Shown here: positions 18,707-27,948 of the stretch, in pieces | Layout: each line of letters opens with the position of its first letter | How positions within the stretch are numbered: position 1 is the stretch's first letter | Assembly: GCF_008801835.1 (NCBI RefSeq) | Contig: NZ_VZOW01000021.1 | Location: 1 to 64,000 of the forward strand | Direction: 5' to 3' | Source: Cupriavidus pauculus | GTDB taxonomy: Bacteria; Pseudomonadota; Gammaproteobacteria; Burkholderiales; Burkholderiaceae | Length of the DNA: 64,000 bases | Translations under genes and position numbers: made by a program | The notes under the pieces: generated by a model | What the model was told of the DNA's origin: nothing | Database searches by the model: none | The model's input: only the letters and a program-made list of their open reading frames with translations

Positions 18707-19873
18707 GTGTCCACCGCACCCCACATCCCGCCGCCGGCCTTCAGTGCAACGCGCCGCCAACTGCTGCTGGCGGGCGGCGGCGTGGCCGCTGGTTTGCCGG
18801 CGCTGGCGCTGGCGCAGCCGCGTGTGCCGGCCGGCTATCCGGGCGACTATGTCGAGATCATCGCGCGGGCGCAGCGCGAAGGCGCGGTGGCGGTCTATGC
18901 ATCGACCGACCTCGAAGTGGTGCAGCCGCTGATCACGGCGTTCGAAGCGCGCTACCCCGGCATTCGCGTGCGCTACCAGGACCTGAACACGCTCGACCTG
19001 CACAACCGCTTCGTGGCGGAAACCGCCAGTCTCGGCCCGACCATGCCCGCGCGCGACGCCGACTATGCAGACGTGCTGTGGAGCACGGCGATGGATCTGC
19101 AGATCAAGCTGGTCAACGACGGCTATGCGCAGCGCTACGATTCGCCCGAACGCGGCGGCCTGCCAAGCTGGGCGGTGTGGCGCGACGAGGCCTGGGGCAC
19201 CACGTTCGAACCGGCGGTGATTGTCTACAACCGCCGGCATTTTCACGGTGCGCATGTGCCGGGCAGCCGCAGCGGTCTGGCGCGGCTGCTGCAGGAGCAC
19301 GCGCCGCAGTGGCGCGGCAAGGTGGTGACGTACGACGTGGAGCGCTCAGGCGTGGGCTATCTGCTGGCGCAGCAGGATGCACGCATGGGCAGCGAATTCT
19401 GGTATCTGGCGCAGGCGCTGGGCCGCGCGAAAGTGCAACTGTCGGCGTCGACGGCCGACATGATCGAGCGCATCGCCAGCGGTGAACTGGTGCTCGGCTA
19501 CAACTTGCTTGGCTCGTACGCGTTGTCGCTGATGGAACGCGGCGCCGCCATCGGCGTGATCGCGCCGCGCGACTACACGCTGGTCATGTCGCGCGTGGCG
19601 TTTATCGCGCGTAAGTCGCCCCGTCCCCATGCGGCCCGGCTATGGCTCGATTTCGTGCTGTCGCGCGAAGGCCAGGCGTTGCTGAGCCAGTCGAGTTCGC
19701 AGCTCTACACGATCCGGACCGATACGGACAGTTCGCACACCGCCAATGCGCTGGCCGAACGGCTTGGCTATGCGCTCAAGCCGATCAGCGTGGGACCGGG
19801 CTTGCTGGCAGCGCAGGACGCGCTGCGCAAGAAGGCGTTTCTTGCGCGCTGGCACGACGCGCTGAAGGGCTGA
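18707..19873 (+). CDS. Periplasmic ABC-type substrate-binding protein
   Basis: About 388 residues from the chosen GTG. A signal with twin arginines (TRRQLLLAGGG, then AAGLPALALA-Q) suggests Tat or Sec export. The mature part is an extracellular solute-binding fold of the iron/spermidine type (VAVYASTDLEVVQPLITAFE, GIRVRYQDLNT, LVLGYNLLGSYAL). Such proteins deliver a ligand to an ABC importer, but no permease or ATPase gene is near. It may instead feed a signal to the divergent TctDE-like system. An alternative TTG start at 18650 would add 19 residues; neither has a clear ribosome site. Confidence 0.82.
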   Translation: MSTAPHIPPPAFSATRRQLLLAGGGVAAGLPALALAQPRVPAGYPGDYVEIIARAQREGAVAVYASTDLEVVQPLITAFEARYPGIRVRYQDLNTLDLHNRFVAETASLGPTMPARDADYADVLWSTAMDLQIKLVNDGYAQRYDSPERGGLPSWAVWRDEAWGTTFEPAVIVYNRRHFHGAHVPGSRSGLARLLQEHAPQWRGKVVTYDVERSGVGYLLAQQDARMGSEFWYLAQALGRAKVQLSASTADMIERIASGELVLGYNLLGSYALSLMERGAAIGVIAPRDYTLVMSRVAFIARKSPRPHAARLWLDFVLSREGQALLSQSSSQLYTIRTDTDSSHTANALAERLGYALKPISVGPGLLAAQDALRKKAFLARWHDALKG

Positions 19874-19894
19874 AGGGCTGAAGGCTGAACGGTG

Positions 19895-20611
19895 TCAGGC
19901 CGTCAGCAGGTGCTGCGGCTGGCGTTCGCACAGCGCCGCCATTTCCGCGTCGAGCGGCGCCATGGGGCGCGGCACGTAACCGACGCGCAGCGCCGGCGAA
20001 AGCCGCAGGGTGTCGACGAAGGCGTCGGCAAGGCGCTCGGCCTCCCGGCCCAGTTCGAAGTCTTCCGGAGAAAACAGCCAGTGCGCCAACACGCCGCCGA
20101 TCGCGGCGTGGAACGCCATCACCGCCAGGTTCAGGTCGAGATCGGCCGGTAGTTGGCCGCGTTCCATGGCCAGGCGCAAATGCTCGCGCATCTTGACCGT
20201 GCCTTCCTGATGCGACTGACGCTGGCGTTCGAAGATGGCGCCGTTGTCTTCCACCATCTCGCACTTGTGGAAGATGATCTCGAACACGCGCCGCCATTGC
20301 GGATTGATCACGGTCTGGCGGAACACGAAGGCGCAGATGTCGCGGATGCTGCCCAGCGGATCTTCCTGCTTGGCCAGCCGCTCGGGCGCGCAGAGCGCCT
20401 CGACCGGCAGGTTGACGCGATCGCACATCGCGGCGAACACGTCGCTCTTGTTCTTGAAGTGCCAGTAGATTGCGCCGCGCGTGACGCCTGCTGCCTCGGC
20501 GATGTCCGCCAGCGACGGGCGCGCCACGCCGCGGGCGTGGAAGACGGCTTCCGCCGCATCCAGAATCCGATTGCGCGTCTCTAGCGCTTCTTCCTTGGTA
20601 CGTCTGACCAT
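19895..20611 (-). CDS. acrR: TetR-family repressor of the acrAB-oprM pump (AcrR/TtgR type)
   Basis: A protein of 238 residues. The N-terminal helix-turn-helix (SLADIAEAAGVTRGAIYWHFKNKSD split over about 33-57) is typical of AcrR, TtgR and MexR-like TetR repressors. The C-terminal part is the ligand pocket (WRRVFEIIFHKCEM). The start MVRRTKEEALETR matches the family; the long upstream frame is not coding. It is divergent from the pump genes, and an AcrR-type palindrome lies between, so it most likely represses acrA-acrB-oprM until a drug binds. Confidence 0.88.
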   Translation of the reverse strand: MVRRTKEEALETRNRILDAAEAVFHARGVARPSLADIAEAAGVTRGAIYWHFKNKSDVFAAMCDRVNLPVEALCAPERLAKQEDPLGSIRDICAFVFRQTVINPQWRRVFEIIFHKCEMVEDNGAIFERQRQSHQEGTVKMREHLRLAMERGQLPADLDLNLAVMAFHAAIGGVLAHWLFSPEDFELGREAERLADAFVDTLRLSPALRVGYVPRPMAPLDAEMAALCERQPQHLLTA

Positions 20612-20816
20612 TTCCTTTTTCCCCGGGGCAGTGGTTTGCCGCCCGGGTCTCCTGACGCCCTCGCGGTGAACGAGGGAGTTTCTCTCCAGAATGCCCATTG
20701 GCACCGGCGGGCCGAATCGTACCGTGATTGGAACAATCCTGCTCGCACGACGGGAGCATTCCACTGCCCGCAATTGGTGCGATGTGTTGTAAAGAGCCCT
20801 CAATTCAAACTGACTC

Positions 20817-20845
20817 TTACATACATGCGCGAATGTATCTATACT
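20817..20845 (+). promoter_or_regulatory. Candidate promoter of acrA-acrB-oprM
   Basis: A TATACT -10 hexamer (20840-20845) stands 17 bases from a weak -35 (TTACAT, 20817-20822). The operator covers the spacer, so a bound repressor would block polymerase. Confidence 0.45.
20818..20841. promoter_or_regulatory. AcrR-type operator
   Basis: A 24-bp imperfect palindrome with half-sites TACATACAT (20818-20826) and ATGTATCTA (20833-20841); 10 of 12 positions pair. It closely resembles the operators known for AcrR and TtgR, which share the TACATACATT...GAATGTATGTA form. It lies between the divergent repressor and pump genes and overlaps the likely pump promoter. Confidence 0.8.
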
Positions 20846-21037
20846 ACGCGCTTGCTCGGAATTCGACCAAACCGTTTTTTGGCGTCGTCTGGTGCCTGCC
20901 ACGGCACCTCGGCCCCGAGCCCTGCCGAAGAGAATCAACTGTTTTGCCGCCGCGCTCCGCCCCCGGGGCGCGTTGTCCATGACGCTCCACGTTGAGGACG
21001 ATGCGGCAAATTTCAAATTGCCATCATGGGGTTATCG

Positions 21038-22285
21038 ATGAGGAAGTCCCAACGTATCCGTTGCGTAGCCACCGCTGCCGCTGTTGCAGCGGCCGCACTT
21101 GCGTTGTCCGCCTGCGGCGAGAAAGCGCCGCAGGGCGCCATGCCGCCGCCGGAAGTCGGTGTGGTCACCGTCACGCCGTCCGCCGTTGCCGTTGTCAACG
21201 AATTGCCCGGCCGCCTGGAAGGCGTGCGCACCGCGGAAGTCCGTGCGCGCGTGGAAGGCATCGTGCTGTCGCGCAACTACACCGAAGGCGGCGAGGTGAA
21301 GGCCGGCCAGGTGCTGTTCCGCATCGATCCGGCCCCGTACCAGGCGCAGTTGGCGTCCGCCAAGGCCCAGCTCGAACGCGCCGAGGCCAACGCCGTGTCG
21401 GCGCGCCAGAAAGCGGAGCGCTACAAGCCGCTGGTGGCCGTGAACGCGGTCAGCAAGCAGGAATATGACGAGGCGGTCGCCGCCGCCGGCCAGGCCAATG
21501 CCGACATCGCCGCAGCCAAGGCTGCCGTCACCACCGCGCAGATCAACCTCGGCTACACCACCGTAACCGCGCCGATCTCCGGCCGGGTGGGCCGCGCGCT
21601 GGTCACCGAAGGCGCGCTGGTGGGCAAGGGCGAGGCCACCAAGCTGACCACCGTCGAGCAGGTCGACCCGATCTGGGTGACCTTCACGCAGCCGGCTTCC
21701 GAAGTGGCGCGCCTGCGCGCTGCGATCGAGTCCGGCAAGGTCAAGGGCGTGAACGGCGCGCGCGTGCATCTGTTTCCGGAAGCCAGCGACAAGGAATACG
21801 GCGCCACCGGCAAGCTGCTGTTCTCCGACATGACCGTGGATCCGACCACCGGCGCCATCACGCTGCGCGCGGAATTCCCCAATCCGCGCCGCGAGCTGCT
21901 GTCCGGCACCTTCGTGCGCGTGAAGATCGAACAGGGCGTCGACGAGAACGCGCTGACCGTTCCGCAGCGCGCGCTGATCCGCAGCGCCCAGGGCGCCAGC
22001 GTGCTGGTGGTGGGCGCGGACGGCAACGTCGCCGCGCTGCCCGTCAAGGCGCCGCAGGCCGTGGGCGATCGCTGGGTGGTGACCGAGGGCCTGAAGGGCG
22101 GCGAGAAGGTGATCGTCGAGGGCCTGCAGAAGGTGCGCCCCGGCGCGCCGGCCAAGGCCGTGCCGTTCCAGGCGCCGAAGACCGCCGATGCGCCGGCCTC
22201 GGCGCCCGCGACCGCGCAGGACGAAAAGCCCGCCGCCGGCAAGGATGCCGCGGCTCAGGAAAAGTCCGCGGCCAAGCAAGGCTGA
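21038..22285 (+). CDS. acrA: RND efflux periplasmic adaptor lipoprotein (AcrA/MexA type)
   Basis: A protein of 415 residues. The signal peptide ends in a lipobox (LALSAC), anchoring it to the inner membrane. Lipoyl halves (VRARVEGIVLSRNYTEGGEV), an alpha-hairpin around 95-170 and barrel domains follow. The C-terminus is Ala/Lys-rich. The second ATG was chosen because GGGG lies at good spacing; the first ATG, 12 bases upstream, has no ribosome site. It is the first gene of a complete three-part pump under the divergent AcrR-like repressor. Confidence 0.92.
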   Translation: MRKSQRIRCVATAAAVAAAALALSACGEKAPQGAMPPPEVGVVTVTPSAVAVVNELPGRLEGVRTAEVRARVEGIVLSRNYTEGGEVKAGQVLFRIDPAPYQAQLASAKAQLERAEANAVSARQKAERYKPLVAVNAVSKQEYDEAVAAAGQANADIAAAKAAVTTAQINLGYTTVTAPISGRVGRALVTEGALVGKGEATKLTTVEQVDPIWVTFTQPASEVARLRAAIESGKVKGVNGARVHLFPEASDKEYGATGKLLFSDMTVDPTTGAITLRAEFPNPRRELLSGTFVRVKIEQGVDENALTVPQRALIRSAQGASVLVVGADGNVAALPVKAPQAVGDRWVVTEGLKGGEKVIVEGLQKVRPGAPAKAVPFQAPKTADAPASAPATAQDEKPAAGKDAAAQEKSAAKQG

Positions 22286-22323
22286 TCCCGCCCTCTACCA
22301 AGAATATTTAGGGAGCCAGATTC

Positions 22324-25300
22324 ATGGCGAAGTTTTTTATCGACCGGCCGGTGTTCGCGTGGGTGCTCGCGCTGATCATCGCGCTGGGCGGCGTGCTGGC
22401 GATCCTGCAGTTGCCGATCGCGCAGTACCCCAATATCGCGCCCCCGATCATCACGGTCAGCACCACCTACCCGGGTGCGTCCGCCAAGACGATCGAGGAT
22501 TCGGTGATCACGCCCATCGAGCAGGAGCTCAACGGCGCGCCGAACCTGCTCTATTACGAATCGCAGAGCGAATCGTCGGGCCTGGCCACGATCAACATCT
22601 CGTTCGCGCCCGGCTCCAATGCCGACCTGAACTCCGTGGAAGTGCAGAACCGCCTGAAACGCGTGGAAGCGCGTCTGCCGGCGGAAGTGCGCCAACAGGG
22701 CGTCAGGGTCGACAAGGCCGGCAACAACTACATGATGTTCATCACGGTCTCGTCCAAATCCGGCAATTCGGATGCGATCGAACTGGGTAACTTCGTGTCG
22801 GCGCAGGTGGTGGACTCGATCCGCCGCGTGCCCGGCGTGGGCGCGGCCGACCTGTTCGGCACCGAGTACGCGATGCGCATCTGGCTGGATCCGGCCAAGC
22901 TGACCGGATACAACCTCACGCCGCTGGACGTCACCGCCGCGGTGTCTGAGCAGAACATCCAGGTGGCCGTCGGCGAACTCGGCGGCACGCCTTCGCCCAA
23001 AGGCACCGAACTCAATGCGACCGTCAGCACCGAAAGCCGGCTGACCACGCCGGAGCAGTTCGCCAACATCCTGCTGCGCGTGAATCCGGACGGCTCGTCG
23101 GTGCGCATCAAGGACGTGGGCCGCGTGGAGCTGGGCGGCGCCGACTATTCGACGCTGGCGCGCATCAACAGCAAGCCGGCCTCGGCCATCGCCATCAAGC
23201 TGTCGCCGACCGGCAACGCGCTGGCCACGGCCACCGCGGTACGCGCGAAGATGGCAGAGCTGTCGCGCTTCTTCCCGCCGGACTACGAGTTCAGCGTGCC
23301 GTACGACACTTCCGCGTTCGTGAAGATCTCGATCGAGGAAGTGGTCAAGACGCTGCTGGAAGCCGTGGTGCTGGTGTTCCTGGTGATGTACCTGTTCCTG
23401 CAGAACTTCCGCGCCACGCTGATTCCGACGCTGGTGGTGCCGGTGGCGCTGCTCGGTACGTTCGGCGCGATGCTCGCGTTCGGCTTCTCGATCAACGTGC
23501 TGACGATGTTCGGCATGGTGCTCGCCATCGGTATCCTGGTGGACGATGCGATCGTGGTGGTGGAAAACGTCGAGCGGATCATGAGCGAGGAAGGTCTCTC
23601 GCCGCGCGAAGCCACACGCAAGGCGATGGGCCAGATCACCGGCGCCATCATCGGCATCACGCTGGTGCTGACCGCCGTGTTCATCCCGATGGCGTTCTTC
23701 TCTGGCTCGGTGGGCAACATCTATCGCCAGTTCTCGCTGTCGCTGATCTCGTCGATGGCGTTCTCGGCCCTGCTGGCGCTGACGCTGACGCCCGCGTTGT
23801 GCGCAACGCTGCTCAAGCCGGTGGAAGCTGGCCATCACCACGAGAAAAAGGGTTTCTTCGGCTGGTTCAACCGCACCTTCAATACGGCATCCACCGGATA
23901 CCAGAGCCTTGTGGCGCGCATCCTCAAGCGCTCGGGCCGCTACCTGATCATCTATCTCGTGATCATCGCGGGCGTGGTGGTGCTGTTCAAGCGCCTGCCG
24001 TCGTCATTCCTGCCTGACGAAGACCAGGGCTACATGATCACCGTGGTGCAACTGCCCACGGGCGCCACGCAAGAGCGCACGATCGGCGTGCTCAAGCAAA
24101 TCGAGGACTACTACCTGCAGAAGGAATCGAAGGTGGTGGACCAGATGATCACGGTGGCGGGCTTCTCGTTCTTCGGACGCGGACAGAACGGCGGTATCGC
24201 GTTCGTGCGCCTGAAGGACTGGAAGGAACGACCCGGTGCGGACCAGACCGCGCAGGCGCTGGTGGGCCGCGCGTTCGGCACGCTGTCGTTCATCAAGGAC
24301 GCGATCATCTTCCCGCTGAATCCGCCGGCGATTTCCGAACTCGGCAATTCGTCGGGCTTCGACTTCCGCCTGCAGGATCGTACCGGCCAGGGCCACGCCA
24401 AGCTGATGGAAGCGCGCAACATGATGCTGGGGATGGCTGCGAAGTCGCCGGCGCTGGTGGGCGTGCGTCCGGAAGGCCAGGAAGACGCGCCGCAGCTGCG
24501 CATCGACATCGACCGCGAGAAAGCGCGTGCGCTCGGCGTTTCGGTGGCGGACATCAACTCGACGCTGTCGATCGCGTTCGGCTCGTCGTATGTGAATGAC
24601 TTCATCTACGAAGGCCGCGTGCGCCGCGTGATCGTGCAGGCCGAGGGCGCGGACCGTCGCCTGCCCGATGACCTGACCAAGCTGCGCGTGCGCAATGCCA
24701 ATGGCGACATGGTGGCGTTTGCCGCGTTCTCCACGTCGCAGTGGATCATGGGGTCGCCGCGTCTGGAGCGCTACAACGGCATGCCGGCGGTCAAGCTGGC
24801 AGGCCAGGCCGCGCCGGGCAAATCGACCGGTGAAGCCATGCGCGTGATGGAAGAAAACTTCGCGAAGCTGCCGCCCGGGTTTGGTTTCGAATGGTCAGGC
24901 CAGTCGTTCGAAGAGCGCCTGGCCGGCTCGCAGGAGCCGATTCTCTACACGCTGTCGCTGATCATCGTGTTCCTGTGCCTGGCGGCGCTCTATGAAAGCT
25001 GGTCGATCCCGGTGGCGGTGCTGCTGGTGGTGCCGCTGGGCGTGATCGGTGCGTTGCTGGGCGTGACGCTGCGCGGCATGCCCAACGACGTCTACTTCAA
25101 GGTGGGCCTGATCGCCACGATCGGCCTGTCCGCGAAGAACGCCATCCTGATCGTCGAATTCGCCAAGGACCTGCAGGCGCAGGGACGCAGCCTGATCGAC
25201 GCCACGCTGGAGGCCGTGCATCTGCGCTTCCGCCCGATCCTGATGACGTCGATGGCGTTCATCCTGGGCGTGCTGCCGCTGGCCATTTCCACCGGCGCCG

Positions 25301-25476
25301 GGTCCGGCAGCCAGCGCGCTATCGGTACCGGCGTGATGGGTGGCATGATCACGGCTACGGTGCTGGCGATTTTCCTGGTGCCGGTGTTCTTCGTGGTGGT
25401 GCGCGGCCGCTTCAAGGGCAGCAAGGCCCAGCACGAACGTGAACAAGCGCGTCTGGAAAGCCAGAAGGAAATTTGA
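22324..25476 (+). CDS. acrB: RND multidrug efflux pump (AcrB/MexB type)
   Basis: A protein of 1050 residues, the normal length of HAE1-family pumps. It begins [19 protein letters not shown], the standard first helix. The proton-relay residues are present: the Asp pair in [17 protein letters not shown] and Lys in [16 protein letters not shown]. It exports a wide range of hydrophobic drugs, solvents and detergents through the OprM-type channel encoded next. Start site and spacing (38 bases after acrA) fit an operon. Confidence 0.96.
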   Translation: MAKFFIDRPVFAWVLALIIALGGVLAILQLPIAQYPNIAPPIITVSTTYPGASAKTIEDSVITPIEQELNGAPNLLYYESQSESSGLATINISFAPGSNADLNSVEVQNRLKRVEARLPAEVRQQGVRVDKAGNNYMMFITVSSKSGNSDAIELGNFVSAQVVDSIRRVPGVGAADLFGTEYAMRIWLDPAKLTGYNLTPLDVTAAVSEQNIQVAVGELGGTPSPKGTELNATVSTESRLTTPEQFANILLRVNPDGSSVRIKDVGRVELGGADYSTLARINSKPASAIAIKLSPTGNALATATAVRAKMAELSRFFPPDYEFSVPYDTSAFVKISIEEVVKTLLEAVVLVFLVMYLFLQNFRATLIPTLVVPVALLGTFGAMLAFGFSINVLTMFGMVLAIGILVDDAIVVVENVERIMSEEGLSPREATRKAMGQITGAIIGITLVLTAVFIPMAFFSGSVGNIYRQFSLSLISSMAFSALLALTLTPALCATLLKPVEAGHHHEKKGFFGWFNRTFNTASTGYQSLVARILKRSGRYLIIYLVIIAGVVVLFKRLPSSFLPDEDQGYMITVVQLPTGATQERTIGVLKQIEDYYLQKESKVVDQMITVAGFSFFGRGQNGGIAFVRLKDWKERPGADQTAQALVGRAFGTLSFIKDAIIFPLNPPAISELGNSSGFDFRLQDRTGQGHAKLMEARNMMLGMAAKSPALVGVRPEGQEDAPQLRIDIDREKARALGVSVADINSTLSIAFGSSYVNDFIYEGRVRRVIVQAEGADRRLPDDLTKLRVRNANGDMVAFAAFSTSQWIMGSPRLERYNGMPAVKLAGQAAPGKSTGEAMRVMEENFAKLPPGFGFEWSGQSFEERLAGSQEPILYTLSLIIVFLCLAALYESWSIPVAVLLVVPLGVIGALLGVTLRGMPNDVYFKVGLIATIGLSAKNAILIVEFAKDLQAQGRSLIDATLEAVHLRFRPILMTSMAFILGVLPLAISTGAGSGSQRAIGTGVMGGMITATVLAIFLVPVFFVVVRGRFKGSKAQHEREQARLESQKEI

Positions 25477-25478
25477 CC

Positions 25479-26957
25479 ATGACAAAGACTTTGACCGCAT
25501 TGCTGCTGGCAGCCGGCGTGATGAGCGGCTGCACGCTGGCGCCGCACTACGATCGCCCTGCCCCGCCGGTGGCTGCCGGTTATCCGGCGGCGCCGGAAGG
25601 CTACGCCACGGCCGAGGTGAAGACCGGCGAAACACGTCGCGCGGCCGATATCGGCTGGCGTGAATTCTTCACCGATCCGCGTCTGCAGCAACTGATTGCG
25701 ACGTCGCTGGAAAACAACCGCGACCTGCGCACCGCCGCGCTGCGCATCGAAGAAGCGCGCGCGCAGTATCAGATCCAGCGTGCGGACCTGCTGCCGACGC
25801 TAAACGGCAACGCGAGCTTCCAGCGGGGGCGCTTCTCGGGCGCCACGTCGGGCGTGAACCAGTCGTTCACGGGCAACGTGTACCAGGTGGGCCTGTCGGT
25901 GACGCAATGGGAGCTGGACTTCTTCGGCCGCGTGCGTAGCCTGTCGAACGCCGCGCTGGCGCAGTACTTCTCGACCGAGGAGGCGCACCGCGCCGCGTAC
26001 ATCTCGCTGGTGTCCGAGGTGGCCAAGGCTTACCTGGCCGAGCGGGCCGCCGCCGAGCAGTACGATCTGGCACGCGAGACGCTGGAGGCGCGCCAGAACA
26101 CGTTCGAGCTGGCGAAGAAGCGCTTCGATGCCGGCGCCACGTCGGCGCTGGACCTGCGCGACAACGAGTCGCTGGTGGCCCAGGCCCGCGTGTCCGCCGC
26201 CCAGCTCGCGCGTCAGCGCGCGCAGGCGCAGAACGCGCTGGAAGTGCTGGTCGGAAAGCCCATCGCCGAGATCCCGAACCTGCCCGCGCCGATGCGCCTG
26301 TCCGACGAGCGCATCATTAGCGATATCCCCGAGGGCCTGCCCTCGGAGCTGCTGACGCAGCGTCCGGACATCCGCCAGGCCGAGCAAGCGCTGCTGTCCG
26401 CCAACGCCAACATCGGCGCGGCGCGCGCGGCGTTCTTCCCGCGCATCACGATGACCGCCAGCGCGGGCAACATCAGCACGTCGTTCACGAGCCTGTTCGA
26501 CAGCGGCGCAGGCGTGTGGTCGTTCTCGCCGCAACTGGTGCTGCCGATCTTCGACTACGGCCGCAACCTCTCGAACCTGGACTTGGCCAACGTGCGCAAG
26601 AACATCCAGGTGGCCAACTACGAGAAGACGATCCAGACCGCGTTTGCCGAAGTGGCCGATGCGCTGGTGGCGCGCGGCACGCTCGAGGAGCAGGTGGCGG
26701 GCCAGGAGCAGCAGCGCAACGCGGAAGCTGCGCGCTACGAGTTGTCGCGCCTGCGCTTCCGCAGCGGCGTGGCCAGTTATCTCGATGAACTCGATGCGCA
26801 GCGCCAGCTGTTCTCGGCCGAACAGGCGCTGGTGCAGGCGCGCCAGTTGCGCCTGACCAACTCGATCGATCTGTATCGCGCACTGGGTGGCGGGCTCAAT
26901 GAAACCGGCACGGTGGCGCAGCAGCCGGCACCGCAGGGCGCCACGACGACGCAGTAA
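25479..26957 (+). CDS. oprM: Outer-membrane efflux channel lipoprotein (OprM/TolC-like)
   Basis: A protein of 492 residues of the NodT/OprM family. The lipobox is VMSGC near residue 17. Two repeats follow (IGWREFFTDPRLQQLIATSL, then PSELLTQRPDIRQAEQALL), each supplying a beta-hairpin and coiled-coil helices of the trimeric tunnel. The ATG start lies 2 bases after the acrB stop with AAGGA upstream; a TTG two codons earlier is less likely. It completes the AcrAB-OprM pump and could also serve the MdtA/MdtC-like pump that lacks a channel. Confidence 0.94.
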   Translation: MTKTLTALLLAAGVMSGCTLAPHYDRPAPPVAAGYPAAPEGYATAEVKTGETRRAADIGWREFFTDPRLQQLIATSLENNRDLRTAALRIEEARAQYQIQRADLLPTLNGNASFQRGRFSGATSGVNQSFTGNVYQVGLSVTQWELDFFGRVRSLSNAALAQYFSTEEAHRAAYISLVSEVAKAYLAERAAAEQYDLARETLEARQNTFELAKKRFDAGATSALDLRDNESLVAQARVSAAQLARQRAQAQNALEVLVGKPIAEIPNLPAPMRLSDERIISDIPEGLPSELLTQRPDIRQAEQALLSANANIGAARAAFFPRITMTASAGNISTSFTSLFDSGAGVWSFSPQLVLPIFDYGRNLSNLDLANVRKNIQVANYEKTIQTAFAEVADALVARGTLEEQVAGQEQQRNAEAARYELSRLRFRSGVASYLDELDAQRQLFSAEQALVQARQLRLTNSIDLYRALGGGLNETGTVAQQPAPQGATTTQ

Positions 26958-26978
26958 TCGTCGGGCGTCACAGCCATG

Positions 26979-27019
26979 ACAAAGGGCGAAGCCGCAAAAG
27001 CTTCGCCCTTTGTTTTTTT
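26979..27019 (+). terminator. Rho-independent terminator of acrA-acrB-oprM
   Basis: A perfect 13-bp stem (CAAAGGGCGAAGC with GCTTCGCCCTTTG, 7-base loop) followed by seven T residues. It separates the pump operon from the convergent OmpW-family gene. Confidence 0.95.
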
Positions 27020-27048
27020 GTGCGCGCCGGCAGCGGCGCAGCGCGTGC

Positions 27049-27927
27049 TCAGAACTTGTAGGTCGCCGCCAGGAAGAACACAAGCGGATTCGGCCGCAAG
27101 GTGGTCTTCGATGTCGATAGTACGGTGCCGTCGGACGCCTTGATCGTCATGGTCGATTCCGACTTCAGCGGAATGTAGGTGACCGCTCCGGTCACGCCCC
27201 AGTGCTCGTTGAAGTTGTAGGTGCCGCCCAGATTGAAGATCGGCGCCCACGACGACGACGCATCGGCGGTGACCGACGTGGGCCCCGGAATGCCGGCGCC
27301 CGCGGCCAGGATCGCGCCGAGGTTGTTGTTCACCGATTCGGCGAACGCGGGATTGACCTTGATGTCGGTGAAGAAGTTGTACGAGACCCCCAAGCCGACA
27401 AACGGCCGGAACGACACGCCCGGCGAGCGGAAGTGGTATTGCACCATTGCAGCCGGGCTCCACTGGCGCGCGCGCGTGATGATCGGGTTCAGCGACGGAT
27501 CGCCAAGGCTCTGACGACCCAGCGCACCGGCCGGCCCGGGCGGAATCAATTCGCCGTGCCCGTAGATCTTGAAGGTGGGCGGAATGCCGCCGACCCCGGT
27601 GATGGCGATATGGTCCGTGACGAAGTGGCTGAACGTCAGGCCGAGCGTATCCGAATTCGATGACGACAGGCCGCTGCCCGGCGCGCTGAACGACGACGGC
27701 AAGCCCAGCGGATAGTTGATCGGCACGTCCACCACATTGGTGGTCAGCGGACCGCTGGTGCCGAAGGTCTGGATGTGGAACCAGCCAGCCGACACCACGT
27801 TGTCGCCGGCCTTCTGCGCATGCGCGGGCGCGGCGGTGATGGCGGCGATAGCGGTGGCGGCGGCAATGGCGGCCGCGCCGGAAGCGAGCCGCGCCAGCGC
27901 GCGGCGCATGTCGGTCTTCATCTGCAT
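27049..27927 (-). CDS. OmpW/AlkL-family outer-membrane protein
   Basis: A protein of 292 residues. It has a long Ala-rich signal peptide with cleavage after AHA near 37, then a beta-barrel pattern ending in Phe (FFLAATYKF), the C-terminal signature for outer-membrane insertion. The barrel resembles the OmpW/AlkL family of 8-stranded porins for hydrophobic compounds (RPFVGLGVSYNFFTDIKV, NLGGTYNFNEHWGV). It is longer than typical OmpW (about 210) because of loop insertions around 75-160. Location beside oxidoreductase genes suggests uptake of a lipophilic substrate; that is inference. Confidence 0.85.
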   Translation of the reverse strand: MQMKTDMRRALARLASGAAAIAAATAIAAITAAPAHAQKAGDNVVSAGWFHIQTFGTSGPLTTNVVDVPINYPLGLPSSFSAPGSGLSSSNSDTLGLTFSHFVTDHIAITGVGGIPPTFKIYGHGELIPPGPAGALGRQSLGDPSLNPIITRARQWSPAAMVQYHFRSPGVSFRPFVGLGVSYNFFTDIKVNPAFAESVNNNLGAILAAGAGIPGPTSVTADASSSWAPIFNLGGTYNFNEHWGVTGAVTYIPLKSESTMTIKASDGTVLSTSKTTLRPNPLVFFLAATYKF

Positions 27928-27948
27928 GGTTATGTCTCCCCGGTCTTG

